Positions 51,453 to 59,433 are shown, counted from the first letter of the stretch. The stretch is DNA of 64,000 bases from Streptomyces rimosus subsp. rimosus (GCF_000720725.1 NZ_JOCQ01000040.1:1-64000); one strand, 5' to 3'. The notes: generated by a model from the letters alone, not told the origin. Numbers and translations are program-made.

Positions 51453-52601
51453 TCAGCCCCGGGCCCCGTAGGGGTCGGCGTAGGGGGCCACGGATTGGCG
51501 GACCTCCTGCTGGGCGGTGTCCATCCGGGGGCCAGGGGCGTAGTAGCGGGCCCGGGCCTTGCCGTGCGGCACCAGCCAGCCCAGGCGGACGAGTTCGCGG
51601 ACATCGCGGATGGCTTGCTGGTCGGAGAGCTCGGCATCCTGCTGGTAGACGGTCCGGCGCACCCGCGCCCCCCAGAACGCCGGCAGCAGCGCATGAACCA
51701 CGCGCTCGTCCAGCCCGGACTCCTCGGCGGCCGCACCGAGGTGGACCCAGGCGCGCGAGAGCAGGTCGGTGCGGCGCTGGGCCTGCTGGGCCTGGCGGTG
51801 GTGGGCTTCGAGGCAGAACCGGATCCATGGATGGGTGTCGCGCCTCGGATCCCACGCAGGGCCGCCGACCTGCTGCAGGACGCGGTAGTAGCCGTAGGTG
51901 TTCTGCCCGCGGCCGAGCCACTCCTCGATGGAGGAGAACTCCGGCGGCAGCAGATTGTCGGCCTCGCGGGCGAACACCAGCGTGGAGACGGCACGGGACA
52001 TGCGCCCGTTGCCGTCCTTCCACGGGTGGATGTTGACCAGGTTCAGGTGGGCCATCGAGGCCCGCACATGCACCGGGGCGTCCAGGTCCCCGTGATTGAG
52101 CCAGTCGATCAGCTCCGCCATCAGCGCCGGGACGTCCGGGCAGGCGGGGGCGGTGTAGGAGGGCACCATCGGGTCGTCGGGGCTGGTGACGAAGACGGGC
52201 CCGTCCCGCCAGCGGCCAGGCCGCTTGTCCAGGTGGTGCCCCTGCAGCATGAAGTGCAGGCCATTGATCAGGCCGGCGTCATAGTGGAAGTCGTCACCGG
52301 CGTCGGCCAGGGCCTGGATGTACGTCATCGCCCGCTGATAGCCCTCCAGCTCGACCCGGGTACGGTCGGCCGTCTCCAGCGGCTCCTCGCCCGCCATCAG
52401 CGCCTCGACGTCGTCCACCGTCGCCGCGTAGCCCTCAATGGTGTTCGACCCGGCGATCGCCCGTGCTGTCAGGTTCCGCCGCAGCTGACCCGACCAGCGG
52501 GGCTGAGCGCGCAGCGCGTGCCGGAGTTTCTGCCGCATCTGCTCGATCTCCGCGAGGACGCGGTGGTCTTCGGCGTCCAGGTCAGGAGTCTCGTACAGCA
52601 T
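51453..52601 (-). CDS. Fic family AMP-transferase with intramolecular inhibitory helix
   Basis: 382-residue Fic protein. The catalytic motif HPWKDGNGRMSR (192-203) matches HxFxDGNGRxxR with Trp for Phe. The N-terminal Fic_N region carries the inhibitory motif SNTIEG (52-57), fitting [S/T]xxxE[G/N], so it is a class II, self-inhibited enzyme. A C-terminal winged-helix-like region (about 305-360) may bind DNA. Such enzymes transfer AMP to target proteins; the target here is unknown. No ribosome site precedes the ATG; the promoter/operator analysis points to a leaderless mRNA. It lies in an accessory region next to a phage-like element. Confidence 0.92.
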   Translation of the reverse strand: MLYETPDLDAEDHRVLAEIEQMRQKLRHALRAQPRWSGQLRRNLTARAIAGSNTIEGYAATVDDVEALMAGEEPLETADRTRVELEGYQRAMTYIQALADAGDDFHYDAGLINGLHFMLQGHHLDKRPGRWRDGPVFVTSPDDPMVPSYTAPACPDVPALMAELIDWLNHGDLDAPVHVRASMAHLNLVNIHPWKDGNGRMSRAVSTLVFAREADNLLPPEFSSIEEWLGRGQNTYGYYRVLQQVGGPAWDPRRDTHPWIRFCLEAHHRQAQQAQRRTDLLSRAWVHLGAAAEESGLDERVVHALLPAFWGARVRRTVYQQDAELSDQQAIRDVRELVRLGWLVPHGKARARYYAPGPRMDTAQQEVRQSVAPYADPYGARG

Positions 52602-52636
52602 GCATCAATGACACCATGACTAGATGATGGTGTCAA
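52602..52636 (-). promoter_or_regulatory. fic promoter with overlapping palindromic operator
   Basis: On the minus strand TTGACA (-35 to -30) is 17 bases from TGTCAT (-12 to -7), counting from the fic ATG. The perfect 9-bp inverted repeat TGACACCAT / ATGGTGTCA (52609-52635, 9-base spacer) covers both hexamers, so a dimeric repressor would block the promoter. The TGTCAT lacks the usual A at the second position. Confidence 0.6.
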
Positions 52637-52667
52637 AGCGTCCGTGTCCCCATCGTCCGCGGCACAC

Positions 52668-53228
52668 CTACAGCCGACGCCCCTGGACCGCCTCACCCAC
52701 CGCCTCCAACGCCAACCGCCACGGATAGCCGTCCAACTGCGCACCGCCGGTCCCCGGCGCGTGCGGCTCCCAGGCGCCCGGCCCGTACAGCACGCGCACC
52801 CCCATGTCCCGCAGCACTCGCACCGACCGCCGGGTGGCCGGATGCGCATCCAGGGCCGTCGACCAGAACGGCAGCGCGACCACCGGCAGCCCGAGCCCCA
52901 CCGCCTCGGTGAGCAGCCCGAGCGCGTACGTATCGGTGATGCCCGCGGCCCACTTGTTCACCGAGTTCATCGTCAGGGGCGCCACGATCACGGCGTCCGC
53001 CGGTGGGTTGCGCTTCTCCTCACCGGACCGGCGCCAGTCACTCCGTACGGGACGGCCGGAAGCGGCCTCCACCGCGGGCGTGTCGATGAATCCACCTGCC
53101 TCGGCGGCGGGTGTGGCGATGACGCACACGTCCCACCCGTCGGTGACGGCGGCTTCGACCAGCCGGACGATCCGGGAGGCGGGGCCTGCGGCGCAGGCGA
53201 TGAGGTAGAGAACCTGGGGGCTGCTCAT
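52668..53228 (-). CDS. Flavoprotein (HFCD family)
   Basis: 186-residue protein of the homo-oligomeric flavin-containing Cys decarboxylase-like family (relatives: EpiD, Dfp/PPC decarboxylase). VLYLIACAAGPASRIVRLVEAA is the Rossmann FMN-binding start, DAVIVAPLTMNSVNKWAAGITDTYALGLL is the flavin/substrate loop (PxMN-type), and GLPVVALPFWSTAL follows. The typical catalytic His after the first strand is not evident, so it may not be a decarboxylase. It is divergent from the HAD gene with 49 bases between. Confidence 0.85.
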   Translation of the reverse strand: MSSPQVLYLIACAAGPASRIVRLVEAAVTDGWDVCVIATPAAEAGGFIDTPAVEAASGRPVRSDWRRSGEEKRNPPADAVIVAPLTMNSVNKWAAGITDTYALGLLTEAVGLGLPVVALPFWSTALDAHPATRRSVRVLRDMGVRVLYGPGAWEPHAPGTGGAQLDGYPWRLALEAVGEAVQGRRL

Positions 53229-53265
53229 ACCGGCACTTTGCCTGAGCCTGCCCGCGTCCGGAGCC

Positions 53266-53271
53266 TAGGCT
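53266..53271 (+). promoter_or_regulatory. Candidate -10 for leaderless HAD mRNA
   Basis: TAGGCT occupies -12 to -7 relative to the GTG at 53278. No clear -35; CTGAGC lies 18 bases upstream. Confidence 0.4.
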
Positions 53272-53277
53272 GCGGGA

Positions 53278-53916
53278 GTGGCCGAAGCGGTGGTGTTCGA
53301 TGTGGGCGAGACGCTGGTCAGTGATGACCGGTACTGGCACGACTGGGCGGACTGGCTGGACGTCCCCCGGCACACCCTCTCCGCCTTGGTGGGGGCGGTG
53401 GTTGCCCAGGGCCGCGACAACGCGGACGCCGTCCGCCTGCTGCGCCCCGGTATCGACATCGCCGCCGAGTACCGGGCACGCGAAGCGACCGGGCAGGGCG
53501 AGTACCTCGACGAGACGGATCTGTATCCGGATGTGCGGCCCTCGTTGACAGCGCTGCGCGAGGCCGGGGTCCGAGTCCTGATCGCGGGGAATCAGACGGC
53601 CCGTGCCGGTGAACTGCTCCGCGGCCTGAATCTGCCGGCCGATGCCATCGCGACATCAGGGGAGTGGGGAGTCGCCAAGCCACGGCCCGAGTTCTTCGAA
53701 AAGGTCATCGACCTCGCCGGTATCGCGCCGGAGCGCATTCTGTACGTAGGCGATCACCCCGCCAACGACATCGCCCCCGCGCACGCGGCCGGCCTGCTGA
53801 CCGCCCACGTACGTCGTGGCCCGTACGGATTCTTGTGGGCAGCGAGCCCGGCAGCGGAACTGGCCGATTGGCGGGTCAACGGCTTGGACGAGCTGGTGCG
53901 GATCGTCACAGGGTGA
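53278..53916 (+). CDS. HAD superfamily hydrolase
   Basis: 212-residue phosphatase-like protein. Motif I is FDVGETL (nucleophile Asp retained, second Asp replaced by Gly, as in some HAD subgroups), motif II lies in IAGNQT, motif III Lys is in AKPRPEFF and motif IV is VGDHPANDI. Substrate unknown. The GTG start is 7 bases after a TAGGCT hexamer. The XRE regulator begins 32 bases after its stop, so it may share a transcript with it. Confidence 0.88.
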   Translation: MAEAVVFDVGETLVSDDRYWHDWADWLDVPRHTLSALVGAVVAQGRDNADAVRLLRPGIDIAAEYRAREATGQGEYLDETDLYPDVRPSLTALREAGVRVLIAGNQTARAGELLRGLNLPADAIATSGEWGVAKPRPEFFEKVIDLAGIAPERILYVGDHPANDIAPAHAAGLLTAHVRRGPYGFLWAASPAAELADWRVNGLDELVRIVTG

Positions 53917-53947
53917 TTCGCCGTCAACTCTATGGACGGAGTTCGCC

Positions 53948-55135
53948 ATGTATGCCGAAGCCTCTGCCGGTACGGGAAAGCGGATCGCGTACCGGCGACG
54001 GCTGGCCCGTCTCACGCAGCAGGAACTCGCCCGTGCGGCAGGGATCGCCCTGGGGACCGTACGCAAGATCGAGCGTGGCGAGCGGGGGGCCGGTGAGGGA
54101 GTGCTGGACGCCATCGCCGCAGCACTTGGTGTTGATGTCACCTGCCTGCTGCCTCGGCGTGAGCGTGCTGATGACCGGGTGCATCGCGCCATGCCCGAGC
54201 TGTCCGCGATGCTCGCGACCCACGACATGCCCGACGACGGGCCCACGCGCCCCCTGATCGAACTCCGGGGAGTGGTTGCCGAGGTCGTCACCTGGCGTCT
54301 CGCGGCTCAGTACGTTCGTATCTCACGCCAGGTCCCGGGACTCCTCGCTGAACTCGGGCGTGCTTTCCACAGCGTGCCGACGAACTGCCGCACCGATAGC
54401 GCCGAGTTGCTTGTCGCCGCTTATCGGGCCGCCGACGCGGTTGCGTACAAATACGGCGCCTATGACCTGTCCGCCCGTTTGATCGACCTTATGAGGTGGG
54501 CTGCGACGCAGTCGGAGAACCCACTGCTCGAAGCGGCGGTTGCGTATACGCGGACCGAGATGTATTTCGCCGCTGAAGCGCATGCGGCCGGTCTGCGGTC
54601 TCTGGAACGCGCGTTGGACATCCTGCCACTCCGGCCGACCCATCCTGTAGTCGTTGCCACACGCGGGACCTTGCATATGCGGGCCGCCGTCATCGCCGCT
54701 CGTGCCGGAAGGGAGGAAATTGCCTTTACACATCTTGCCGAGGCTCGTGCCCTTGCCGCGCGAGTCCCGGAAGCCACCTACCAAGGGACGGAATTCGGCC
54801 CGGAGACCGTGCGTATTCACGAGTTGTCGGTGGCGGTCAGTTTGGGGGACGGATACGCACGCCGTGCTCTCGATGCCCTCGGCAGTTGGGCGCCACCGAA
54901 CGGGCTCGCCGCGGAACGCCGATCGGGCTTCTACATCGAACTCGCGCGCGCTCAGCTCTGGTCGGGTCGGCCCGACCAGGCCTTTGCCTCCCTTCGGAGT
55001 GCGCGGCGCATTGCTCCGCAGCACACCCGTGAACACATTTGGGTACGCGAGGACGCCGCGACCCTGCGCCGACTGAAGCGCGGCGACGCCGAGAGCCTGT
55101 CGAAGTTCGCCGAGTGGTGCCGCGCGGGCGAGTGA
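53948..55135 (+). CDS. XRE-family regulator with TPR-like C-terminal domain
   Basis: 395-residue protein with an N-terminal Cro/C1-type helix-turn-helix (about 10-60: RIAYRRRLARLTQQELARAAGIALGTVRKIERG) and a long helical C-terminal domain of TPR-like repeats (LEAAVAYTRTEMYFAAEA, AAVIAARAGREEIAFTHLAEARALA, FYIELARAQLWSGRPDQAFASL). This build is common in Streptomyces accessory regions and in regulators controlled by small partner proteins. The GGACGGAG ribosome site fits ATG 53948. Two small genes follow and may be functionally linked. Confidence 0.88.
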   Translation: MYAEASAGTGKRIAYRRRLARLTQQELARAAGIALGTVRKIERGERGAGEGVLDAIAAALGVDVTCLLPRRERADDRVHRAMPELSAMLATHDMPDDGPTRPLIELRGVVAEVVTWRLAAQYVRISRQVPGLLAELGRAFHSVPTNCRTDSAELLVAAYRAADAVAYKYGAYDLSARLIDLMRWAATQSENPLLEAAVAYTRTEMYFAAEAHAAGLRSLERALDILPLRPTHPVVVATRGTLHMRAAVIAARAGREEIAFTHLAEARALAARVPEATYQGTEFGPETVRIHELSVAVSLGDGYARRALDALGSWAPPNGLAAERRSGFYIELARAQLWSGRPDQAFASLRSARRIAPQHTREHIWVREDAATLRRLKRGDAESLSKFAEWCRAGE

Positions 55136-55213
55136 CCGGACTACCCCGCACAGGGGTACTTGTGCTGCCTCCGGCAGGTCAGCATCTCCTTGTCCGAACG
55201 ACAGGAGCTCGCA

Positions 55214-55663
55214 ATGACCACGTTCAGCATGTCGCCCAGCGCGACCCGAGCACAGCGATCGGCGGGTACCGCGTACCTGCCTCCTTCTCCTCTTCCCGAC
55301 TGGATCCCCCGCGGAGCCGGCCTGCGTGTCGTCCGTGACGTGGCCGTGCTCGGTCTGGACGTGGTGTGGCTTTCGCTGCCGGTTGGGGAGCGGGTGGTGG
55401 GGTGGTTGGGGGAGAGGTCCGGGGTGGTGATCGAGGATCATCGGCGGCCGGCCGGGATGTGCTGGCTGGTGCCCGCCGGTACGGCTGGTGGGGTGCGATT
55501 GCCCTTGTGGCGGGACGCGGGCGTGGGGACGGCTCTGTACGTGCCGGGGCTGGCGATGTGCAACGAGCGGCTGCGGTGGCGTGTGCGGCCGGAGGCCGGG
55601 GCGCTGGCCACGAGTGCGGTGGCTCTGCGGGCGGCGGTCATCGCGGTGGAGGCCGTACGGTGA
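55214..55663 (+). CDS. Hypothetical protein downstream of the XRE regulator
   Basis: 149-residue protein, no recognised domain. After a Ser/Thr/Pro-rich start, a compact region (GLRVVRDVAVLGLDVVWLSLPVGERVVGWL ... GMCWLVPAGTAGGV) resembles the short primase/polymerase-like proteins often found beside XRE regulators in Streptomyces, but I cannot confirm this. The AGGAGC ribosome site suits ATG 55214. The stop overlaps the next small gene (GTGA). Confidence 0.75.
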   Translation: MTTFSMSPSATRAQRSAGTAYLPPSPLPDWIPRGAGLRVVRDVAVLGLDVVWLSLPVGERVVGWLGERSGVVIEDHRRPAGMCWLVPAGTAGGVRLPLWRDAGVGTALYVPGLAMCNERLRWRVRPEAGALATSAVALRAAVIAVEAVR

Positions 55664-55854
55664 TCGGCTGCGCGGACTGCGGCAGGGTACGGAACGTGAC
55701 TGTGATCGGGACCGTGCACACGGCCAGTGGGGGCGGAGCCGATGTTGGGCTGTGTGCGGGGTGTGAGGAGAAGCGGGAGAGGCGGCGGAGGGGCGGCACC
55801 CGTTCGCGGGGTGCCGCCTCCGGTGAGGTCAGAGCGCCGCGCCCCCGGGCTTGA
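55660..55854 (+). CDS. Small CxxC protein, 3' end possibly altered by integration
   Basis: 64 residues with two CxxC pairs: GCADCGRVRN and LCAGCEEKRERRRR, a likely zinc ribbon, then a basic tail. It is coupled to the upstream gene (GTGA). Its last ~25 codons cross a terminator hairpin and overlap the convergent integrase gene by 26 bases, so the C-terminal tail may be derived from the integrated element rather than being the native end. Confidence 0.5.
   Translation: MIGCADCGRVRNVTVIGTVHTASGGGADVGLCAGCEEKRERRRRGGTRSRGAASGEVRAPRPRA
55786..55822. terminator. Hairpin at the integrase 3' end
   Basis: CGGAG-GGGCGGCACCC and GGGGTGCCGCC-TCCG with a short GTTCGC loop, 7 bases beyond the integrase stop codon on the minus strand. 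Confidence 0.75.
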
Positions 55855-57241
55855 CCATGCCGCGGACGGTGCGGGAGTCGACGAATTCGCCCATCGCCGT
55901 CATTTCCCATTCGCCGGAGAACTGGCGGATCAATTTCGCCACTTCTTGGTCAACTGGGAGAGGACTGGGAAACGGAGGCATCCAGAGCCCCCCAGCGGCC
56001 TGGTGGAAGGTGTCCCACCGCTCTTGCTGCGACTCAATGATGTCCTGCTCCATCTTCAGTGTCAGGTTGCCGTACAGGCCCCGGACTCCGGCGATCTCAT
56101 GCCCCATGCGCGTCTCGATCGCGGTGTCGGAGTGGCCCTCCTCTTCCAGGCACTCCTTCATCCAGTGCCGCAGCCGGTAGATCGGCCACTCGCCCACCGA
56201 GAACTCCTCCACCGGCGGAATGGCCGGCCGCAGGAAGTCTCTCCGGGACTCGCGGGCCGGAGAGCCATCACGGATCGGCTTCCAGTAGTCCCGGTCGAAG
56301 CGGGCCCCGAGGAGGTCCCCGCCGTTCATCGCCGGAAACGTCCACGGCGAGGCGTGCGACGCGGCGAGTGCGGCGTGCATGGCCGTCAGAAAGGGCGCCT
56401 GCACGAGGGTGCGGTGGGAGTCGTACTTCGGGGCGGTGAGCGCCTTCTTCCCGTCCACCCACTGATGCTGGTACTGCACCCGGGTAGCGGGCGTTGTCCC
56501 GTACCGCTCGATCGACTCCCGACGCTGCTCCGGGTCGGGGTCGCCGGGCGGCCAGGCAGGTGCCGTGTAGGTCTTCTGCAGCCCGTACATCTCGCCGGGG
56601 CGCATGCCCTGGAAGGCCGCGTGCCAGATGTACGTCCAGCCGGTGAACCCCCACACCGTGTAGGCGTTCACGGCCAGCTGGTAGACCGGACCCATGGCCA
56701 GCGGGCGCTTCTTCCGGCGCACCTTCTTGACGTACCGGCCGCGGCGTGGCGTGGCGGGAGGAACCGGGGTGTCCGTGCGGAGCTTGTAGCGCTGCACGGC
56801 ATCGATCATCAACATGCCGAAGACCATGAGGATGTCGTCGACGTAGGTGCGGACCAGTTCCTCGCGCTCGACCTTCCGGTTGAGCTGGTTCTTCCAGGTG
56901 ATGTAGTCCGCTGTGTCGATCTCGCCGACGCGGCGCCAGCCCCACTGCTTGTTGATGTGCGCATTGAGCATGGAGCGGTACCGCTTGACGGATTCCGGAC
57001 GCAAGTCCTGATCCGGCAGCCACAGTTCCAGGCTGTACTTCTTCATCAGCATGTCACCGCGGCTCTTGGCCACGTGCCTGCCGTGGCGGACCTCGTACTC
57101 ACGGTCCAGTCCGTAGTTGTACGCGACCTCTCCGTCATCGAAGCCGGAGGCGAACTCGTACTTCTTCTTGCCGTTCTCCAGATACTCGCCGGCCCACCAC
57201 CTGACCCGGCACTTGTTCCCGCGCCACTCGATGTATGGCAT
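55829..57241 (-). CDS. Tyrosine site-specific recombinase (integrase)
   Basis: 470-residue phage-type integrase. The C-terminal catalytic domain shows R214 in QGMRPGEMYGL, the box II region YRLRH (355-359; the usual first His is Tyr, with R358 the catalytic Arg), GH at 380-381 and the nucleophile Y390 in RGLYGNLT. N-terminal parts resemble an arm-type AP2-like domain (IEWRGNKCRVRWW) and a SAM-like core-binding domain (about 70-150). ATG with AGGGGG upstream. Reading outward at the left edge of the element is the usual position next to attL. Confidence 0.92.
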   Translation of the reverse strand: MPYIEWRGNKCRVRWWAGEYLENGKKKYEFASGFDDGEVAYNYGLDREYEVRHGRHVAKSRGDMLMKKYSLELWLPDQDLRPESVKRYRSMLNAHINKQWGWRRVGEIDTADYITWKNQLNRKVEREELVRTYVDDILMVFGMLMIDAVQRYKLRTDTPVPPATPRRGRYVKKVRRKKRPLAMGPVYQLAVNAYTVWGFTGWTYIWHAAFQGMRPGEMYGLQKTYTAPAWPPGDPDPEQRRESIERYGTTPATRVQYQHQWVDGKKALTAPKYDSHRTLVQAPFLTAMHAALAASHASPWTFPAMNGGDLLGARFDRDYWKPIRDGSPARESRRDFLRPAIPPVEEFSVGEWPIYRLRHWMKECLEEEGHSDTAIETRMGHEIAGVRGLYGNLTLKMEQDIIESQQERWDTFHQAAGGLWMPPFPSPLPVDQEVAKLIRQFSGEWEMTAMGEFVDSRTVRGMVKPGGAAL

Positions 57242-57314
57242 GGCGTCCCCCTGGGTGATGCGCGGAGGCCCGACGGCACTCTTGCCGCCGGGCGTCTCTA
57301 CGGCCAGCCGCGCT

Positions 57315-57515
57315 CTACTCGTTTATTCCTATAATGCAGCCGCGGCAGGAGGTGCAGTCACCTCCTTGGCGCTCAATCAGGCCGCGGACCGCCTTGCGCT
57401 TTTCCTCGTCGTCCATGACTTCCGGCGTCACCAGGCATACGAACTTACCGTTCACGCGGCCTCGCAGTGCCACGAAGCCAGCGCCCAGGTCGGCCGTCAC
57501 CATCGGTTCGTGCAT
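57315..57515 (-). CDS. Small Cys-motif protein upstream of the integrase
   Basis: 66 residues. The body (MVTADLGAGFVALRGRVNGKFVCLVTPEVMDDEEKRKAVRG) looks beta then helical; the C terminus has CTSCRGC, a possible metal-binding knuckle. AGGGGGG is 3 bases before the ATG, a strong site. It reads toward the integrase with a 73-base gap and may be co-transcribed. Function unknown; small proteins here are often recombination accessory factors, but nothing proves that. Confidence 0.7.
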   Translation of the reverse strand: MHEPMVTADLGAGFVALRGRVNGKFVCLVTPEVMDDEEKRKAVRGLIERQGGDCTSCRGCIIGINE

Positions 57516-57662
57516 GGTCCCCCCTGGTTCGGGATGAGGGAACCTCCCAAGTGACCACCGATGGTGTCATGTTCAACGGTTCTTGTGACCGAGGTGGGCG
57601 ATACAGCTGCGACTCGGGTGATAACGAAACGGTAAAACGCAAAGGTTGTACGACAGTTGCGA

Positions 57663-58109
57663 TCAATTGCCGTCAGGTGTGGGCAGGCGCCCGCGCCGAC
57701 GGAGCTCCTCGATCGCCCTCTGCTTGATCTTGCGGATATCGGCGGATGTCAAGCCGTCCGTCACGGCGATGAGGGCCTCCTGGACGGAGTCCTCGACGTC
57801 GCTCTGGAGGTCGTCGGTCGTGACAGGGGAATAGACGTACCCGGGCACGGGGGAGCGCTCCACGGTGGCCGCGTCGGCGGAGCCGTTGAGGATGTCCCGG
57901 CAGGTTCCGGGCGCCCAGCTCAGGACGGGCTCGATTTTTCCGTAGGTGACATCTCGAACGGGCTCCGCGGCTTCGATCTTTCTGTATGTCGTGATGGTGG
58001 TTCCGGCTGCGCGAGCTACGTCGATCTTGTGCATGTCGAGCTCGATGCGGCGCTCGGCGACCAGCTTGGCGAGGCGCTGAAGCGCGTCGCGGTCTCGGGG
58101 GGTGGCCAT
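57663..58109 (-). CDS. Phage-type repressor (XRE-like helix-turn-helix)
   Basis: 148-residue protein. The N-terminal helix-turn-helix (about 8-65: LQRLAKLVAERRIELDMHKIDVARAAGTTITTYRKIEAAEP) resembles immunity repressors; the C terminus is helical and acidic, ending with a basic stretch (IRKIKQRAIEELRRRGR). There is no S24-type peptidase domain, so it is not a LexA-like self-cleaving repressor. GGAAGG 9 bases upstream supports ATG 58109 over ATG 58118. It is divergent from the Cro-like gene across a region with repeated operators. Confidence 0.83.
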   Translation of the reverse strand: MATPRDRDALQRLAKLVAERRIELDMHKIDVARAAGTTITTYRKIEAAEPVRDVTYGKIEPVLSWAPGTCRDILNGSADAATVERSPVPGYVYSPVTTDDLQSDVEDSVQEALIAVTDGLTSADIRKIKQRAIEELRRRGRLPTPDGN

Positions 58110-58262
58110 GGCTTCCATCCTTCCAGCACCTGCCAGGAACAGCTAGGAACAGGGGCAAGCTGTCCTGTTTCTTGACGCTCTCCTCACCTCGCAGCGCCAC
58201 CGAGTGCAAGTTACTACTACGTACTACTAGAAACAGCTAGAAGAAGCGTCTACATTCTCTTC
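58110..58262. promoter_or_regulatory. Lysogeny-switch control region with repeated operators
   Basis: Two related sites: CAGGAACAGCTAGGAACAGG (58134-58153) near the repressor start and CTAGAAACAGCTAGAAGA (58227-58244) near the Cro-like start, sharing GRAACAGCTAGRA. A third partial, inverted copy (AGCTGTCCTGTTTC) lies at 58159-58172. TACATT (58251-58256) at -12 to -7 from the Cro-like ATG and TAGAAA (58228-58233), 17 bases upstream, form a promoter whose -35 lies inside the second operator. Confidence 0.6.
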
Positions 58263-58505
58263 ATGGAACCACCCCCAGCCACCTACCAGGTGAACGGGGC
58301 GGCAATACGAGCCATCCGCATGCGCCAGGGGCTCGCTCTCCGGGAGACCGCCCGTGCCGCAGGCATCAGCCGCAGCTACCTCCAGCGGCTGGAGACCGGC
58401 ATCCGGCGGCGCATGAGACCGGACACCTACGCACCGCTCCGCAACTACCTCGGCGCCACCGACGACCAGCTCCTCGCGCTAGAGGAGCCCGTAGAGAAGA
58501 GGTGA
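58263..58505 (+). CDS. Cro-like helix-turn-helix protein
   Basis: 80-residue single-domain XRE protein: AAIRAIRMRQGLALRETARAAGISRSYLQRLETG is the helix-turn-helix (about 13-46), followed by RPDTYAPLRNYLGATDDQLL. It is the first gene rightward, opposite the repressor, as expected for a Cro analogue or control protein. No ribosome site; TACATT 7 bases before the ATG indicates leaderless mRNA. One base separates it from the excisionase-like gene. Confidence 0.85.
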   Translation: MEPPPATYQVNGAAIRAIRMRQGLALRETARAAGISRSYLQRLETGIRRRMRPDTYAPLRNYLGATDDQLLALEEPVEKR

Positions 58506-58506
58506 C

Positions 58507-58821
58507 ATGCCCAGCAAGACACCCCCCACAGCTGCGGCCGAAGAGGCGGCGCTCATCGAGGCAGCCAGGGCTCGGCTCGACGAAGAAGAGCCGCTCTTCA
58601 ACGTCGGCCCGGCAGCAAAAATCATCGGCTGCGGCGAGCGCTGGCTGCGTGATGGAGCCATCCACGGCGGACTGCCCCACACCCGTCTCGGCAAGTTCCT
58701 GAAGTTCAGCCTCGAAGACTGCCGCGAGATCCGCCGCCTGCACCGCGTCCCGGCCAAGCCGGGCATCGTCCGCCGGCCGCGCAAGAAGACCGCCGCCCGG
58801 CCCGTCAAGGCCGCCGCTTAG
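58507..58821 (+). CDS. Excisionase-like DNA-binding protein
   Basis: 104 residues. The central part PLFNVGPAAKIIGCGERWLRDGAIHGGLPHTRLGKFLKFSLEDCREI has the MerR/Xis-type winged-helix pattern (helix-turn-helix, then a wing and R-x-G-K-x-L-K-F). The C terminus is Lys/Ala/Pro-rich (RRPRKKTAARPVKAAA), a likely DNA-backbone contact. Its location in the early lysogeny module suggests an excisionase, though it could be a regulator. AGAAGAGG ribosome site upstream. Confidence 0.78.
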   Translation: MPSKTPPTAAAEEAALIEAARARLDEEEPLFNVGPAAKIIGCGERWLRDGAIHGGLPHTRLGKFLKFSLEDCREIRRLHRVPAKPGIVRRPRKKTAARPVKAAA

Positions 58822-58909
58822 CGGTATGCGGCCCCAACCGCCGGGCTTCCACACACCGGCAGCCGGGGCCTGGATCCACCACCAGAACCTTCAAGAACAG
58901 GAGTGGACC

Positions 58910-59197
58910 GTGTCCACATCTTCTCAGAACCCGCGCTTGAGCCGCCGTGAGGAGCTGCTGGCGATGCTGCGCCATGGCGGGGCCAGGACTGACGAGGTCG
59001 CCGAACTCGTCGTCAGCAACTTCGAACGTGCGGTGCAGGCCGGTCGGCTGAGCCCGTCCACGGAACGGTTTCTCATGGCGGGCGCCATGTACTGGGTCGT
59101 GCAGGAACACCGCGATGCCTCCGACCTCGTGGCTCGTCTGGCGGATGCTGCCAGCAAGGCTCTCCTCGACGCTCGCGCCGAGGGCGGTGAGTCGTGA
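58910..59197 (+). CDS. Hypothetical phage early protein
   Basis: 95 residues, GTG start with AGGAG 6 bases upstream. Helical: SRREELLAMLRHGGARTDEVAELVVSNFERAVQAGRLSP and then RFLMAGAMYWVVQEHRDASDLVARLADAASKALLDARA. No recognised family. An 88-base gap separates it from the excisionase-like gene, and it is the first of the coupled gene run. Confidence 0.75.
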   Translation: MSTSSQNPRLSRREELLAMLRHGGARTDEVAELVVSNFERAVQAGRLSPSTERFLMAGAMYWVVQEHRDASDLVARLADAASKALLDARAEGGES

Positions 59198-59433
59198 TGC
59201 TGACCCCGATCCCCGTCCCGGACGCCGTGATCGTCCTCAAGGCCCGCCTCCTCCCGCAGTACGTGGCGGACGCGGTGCGCGTGCAGGCCGACGCGGTGCG
59301 CCGGTACGGGCTGGCTCGCGGCCCGCTGTACGCCGAGGCGCGCGCGGTGCAGGAGTCCCGTATCGCCCGCGCCAACAAGGTGCTGGCGACGGTGCCCGCC
59401 CGGCAGCCGCTGGTTGTGCGAGGTGCGGCATGA
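59194..59433 (+). CDS. Hypothetical small protein
   Basis: 79 residues, mostly helical and basic (ADAVRVQADAVRRYGLARGPLYAEARAVQESRIARANKVL). The GTG at 59194 overlaps the previous stop; an ATG follows immediately (GTGATG), so either can start. No family recognised. The stop overlaps the next start (ATGA). Confidence 0.65.
   Translation: MMLTPIPVPDAVIVLKARLLPQYVADAVRVQADAVRRYGLARGPLYAEARAVQESRIARANKVLATVPARQPLVVRGAA

Noticed and set aside
55600..55830. tRNA gene as the attachment site of the element
   Set aside because: I looked for a cloverleaf and a TTC-type T-loop near the integrase end and found none that fits.
57467..57834. Short plus-strand ORFs between the repressor and the Cys-motif protein
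   Set aside because: They run antisense to both genes, lack ribosome sites and would interrupt the lysogeny module.
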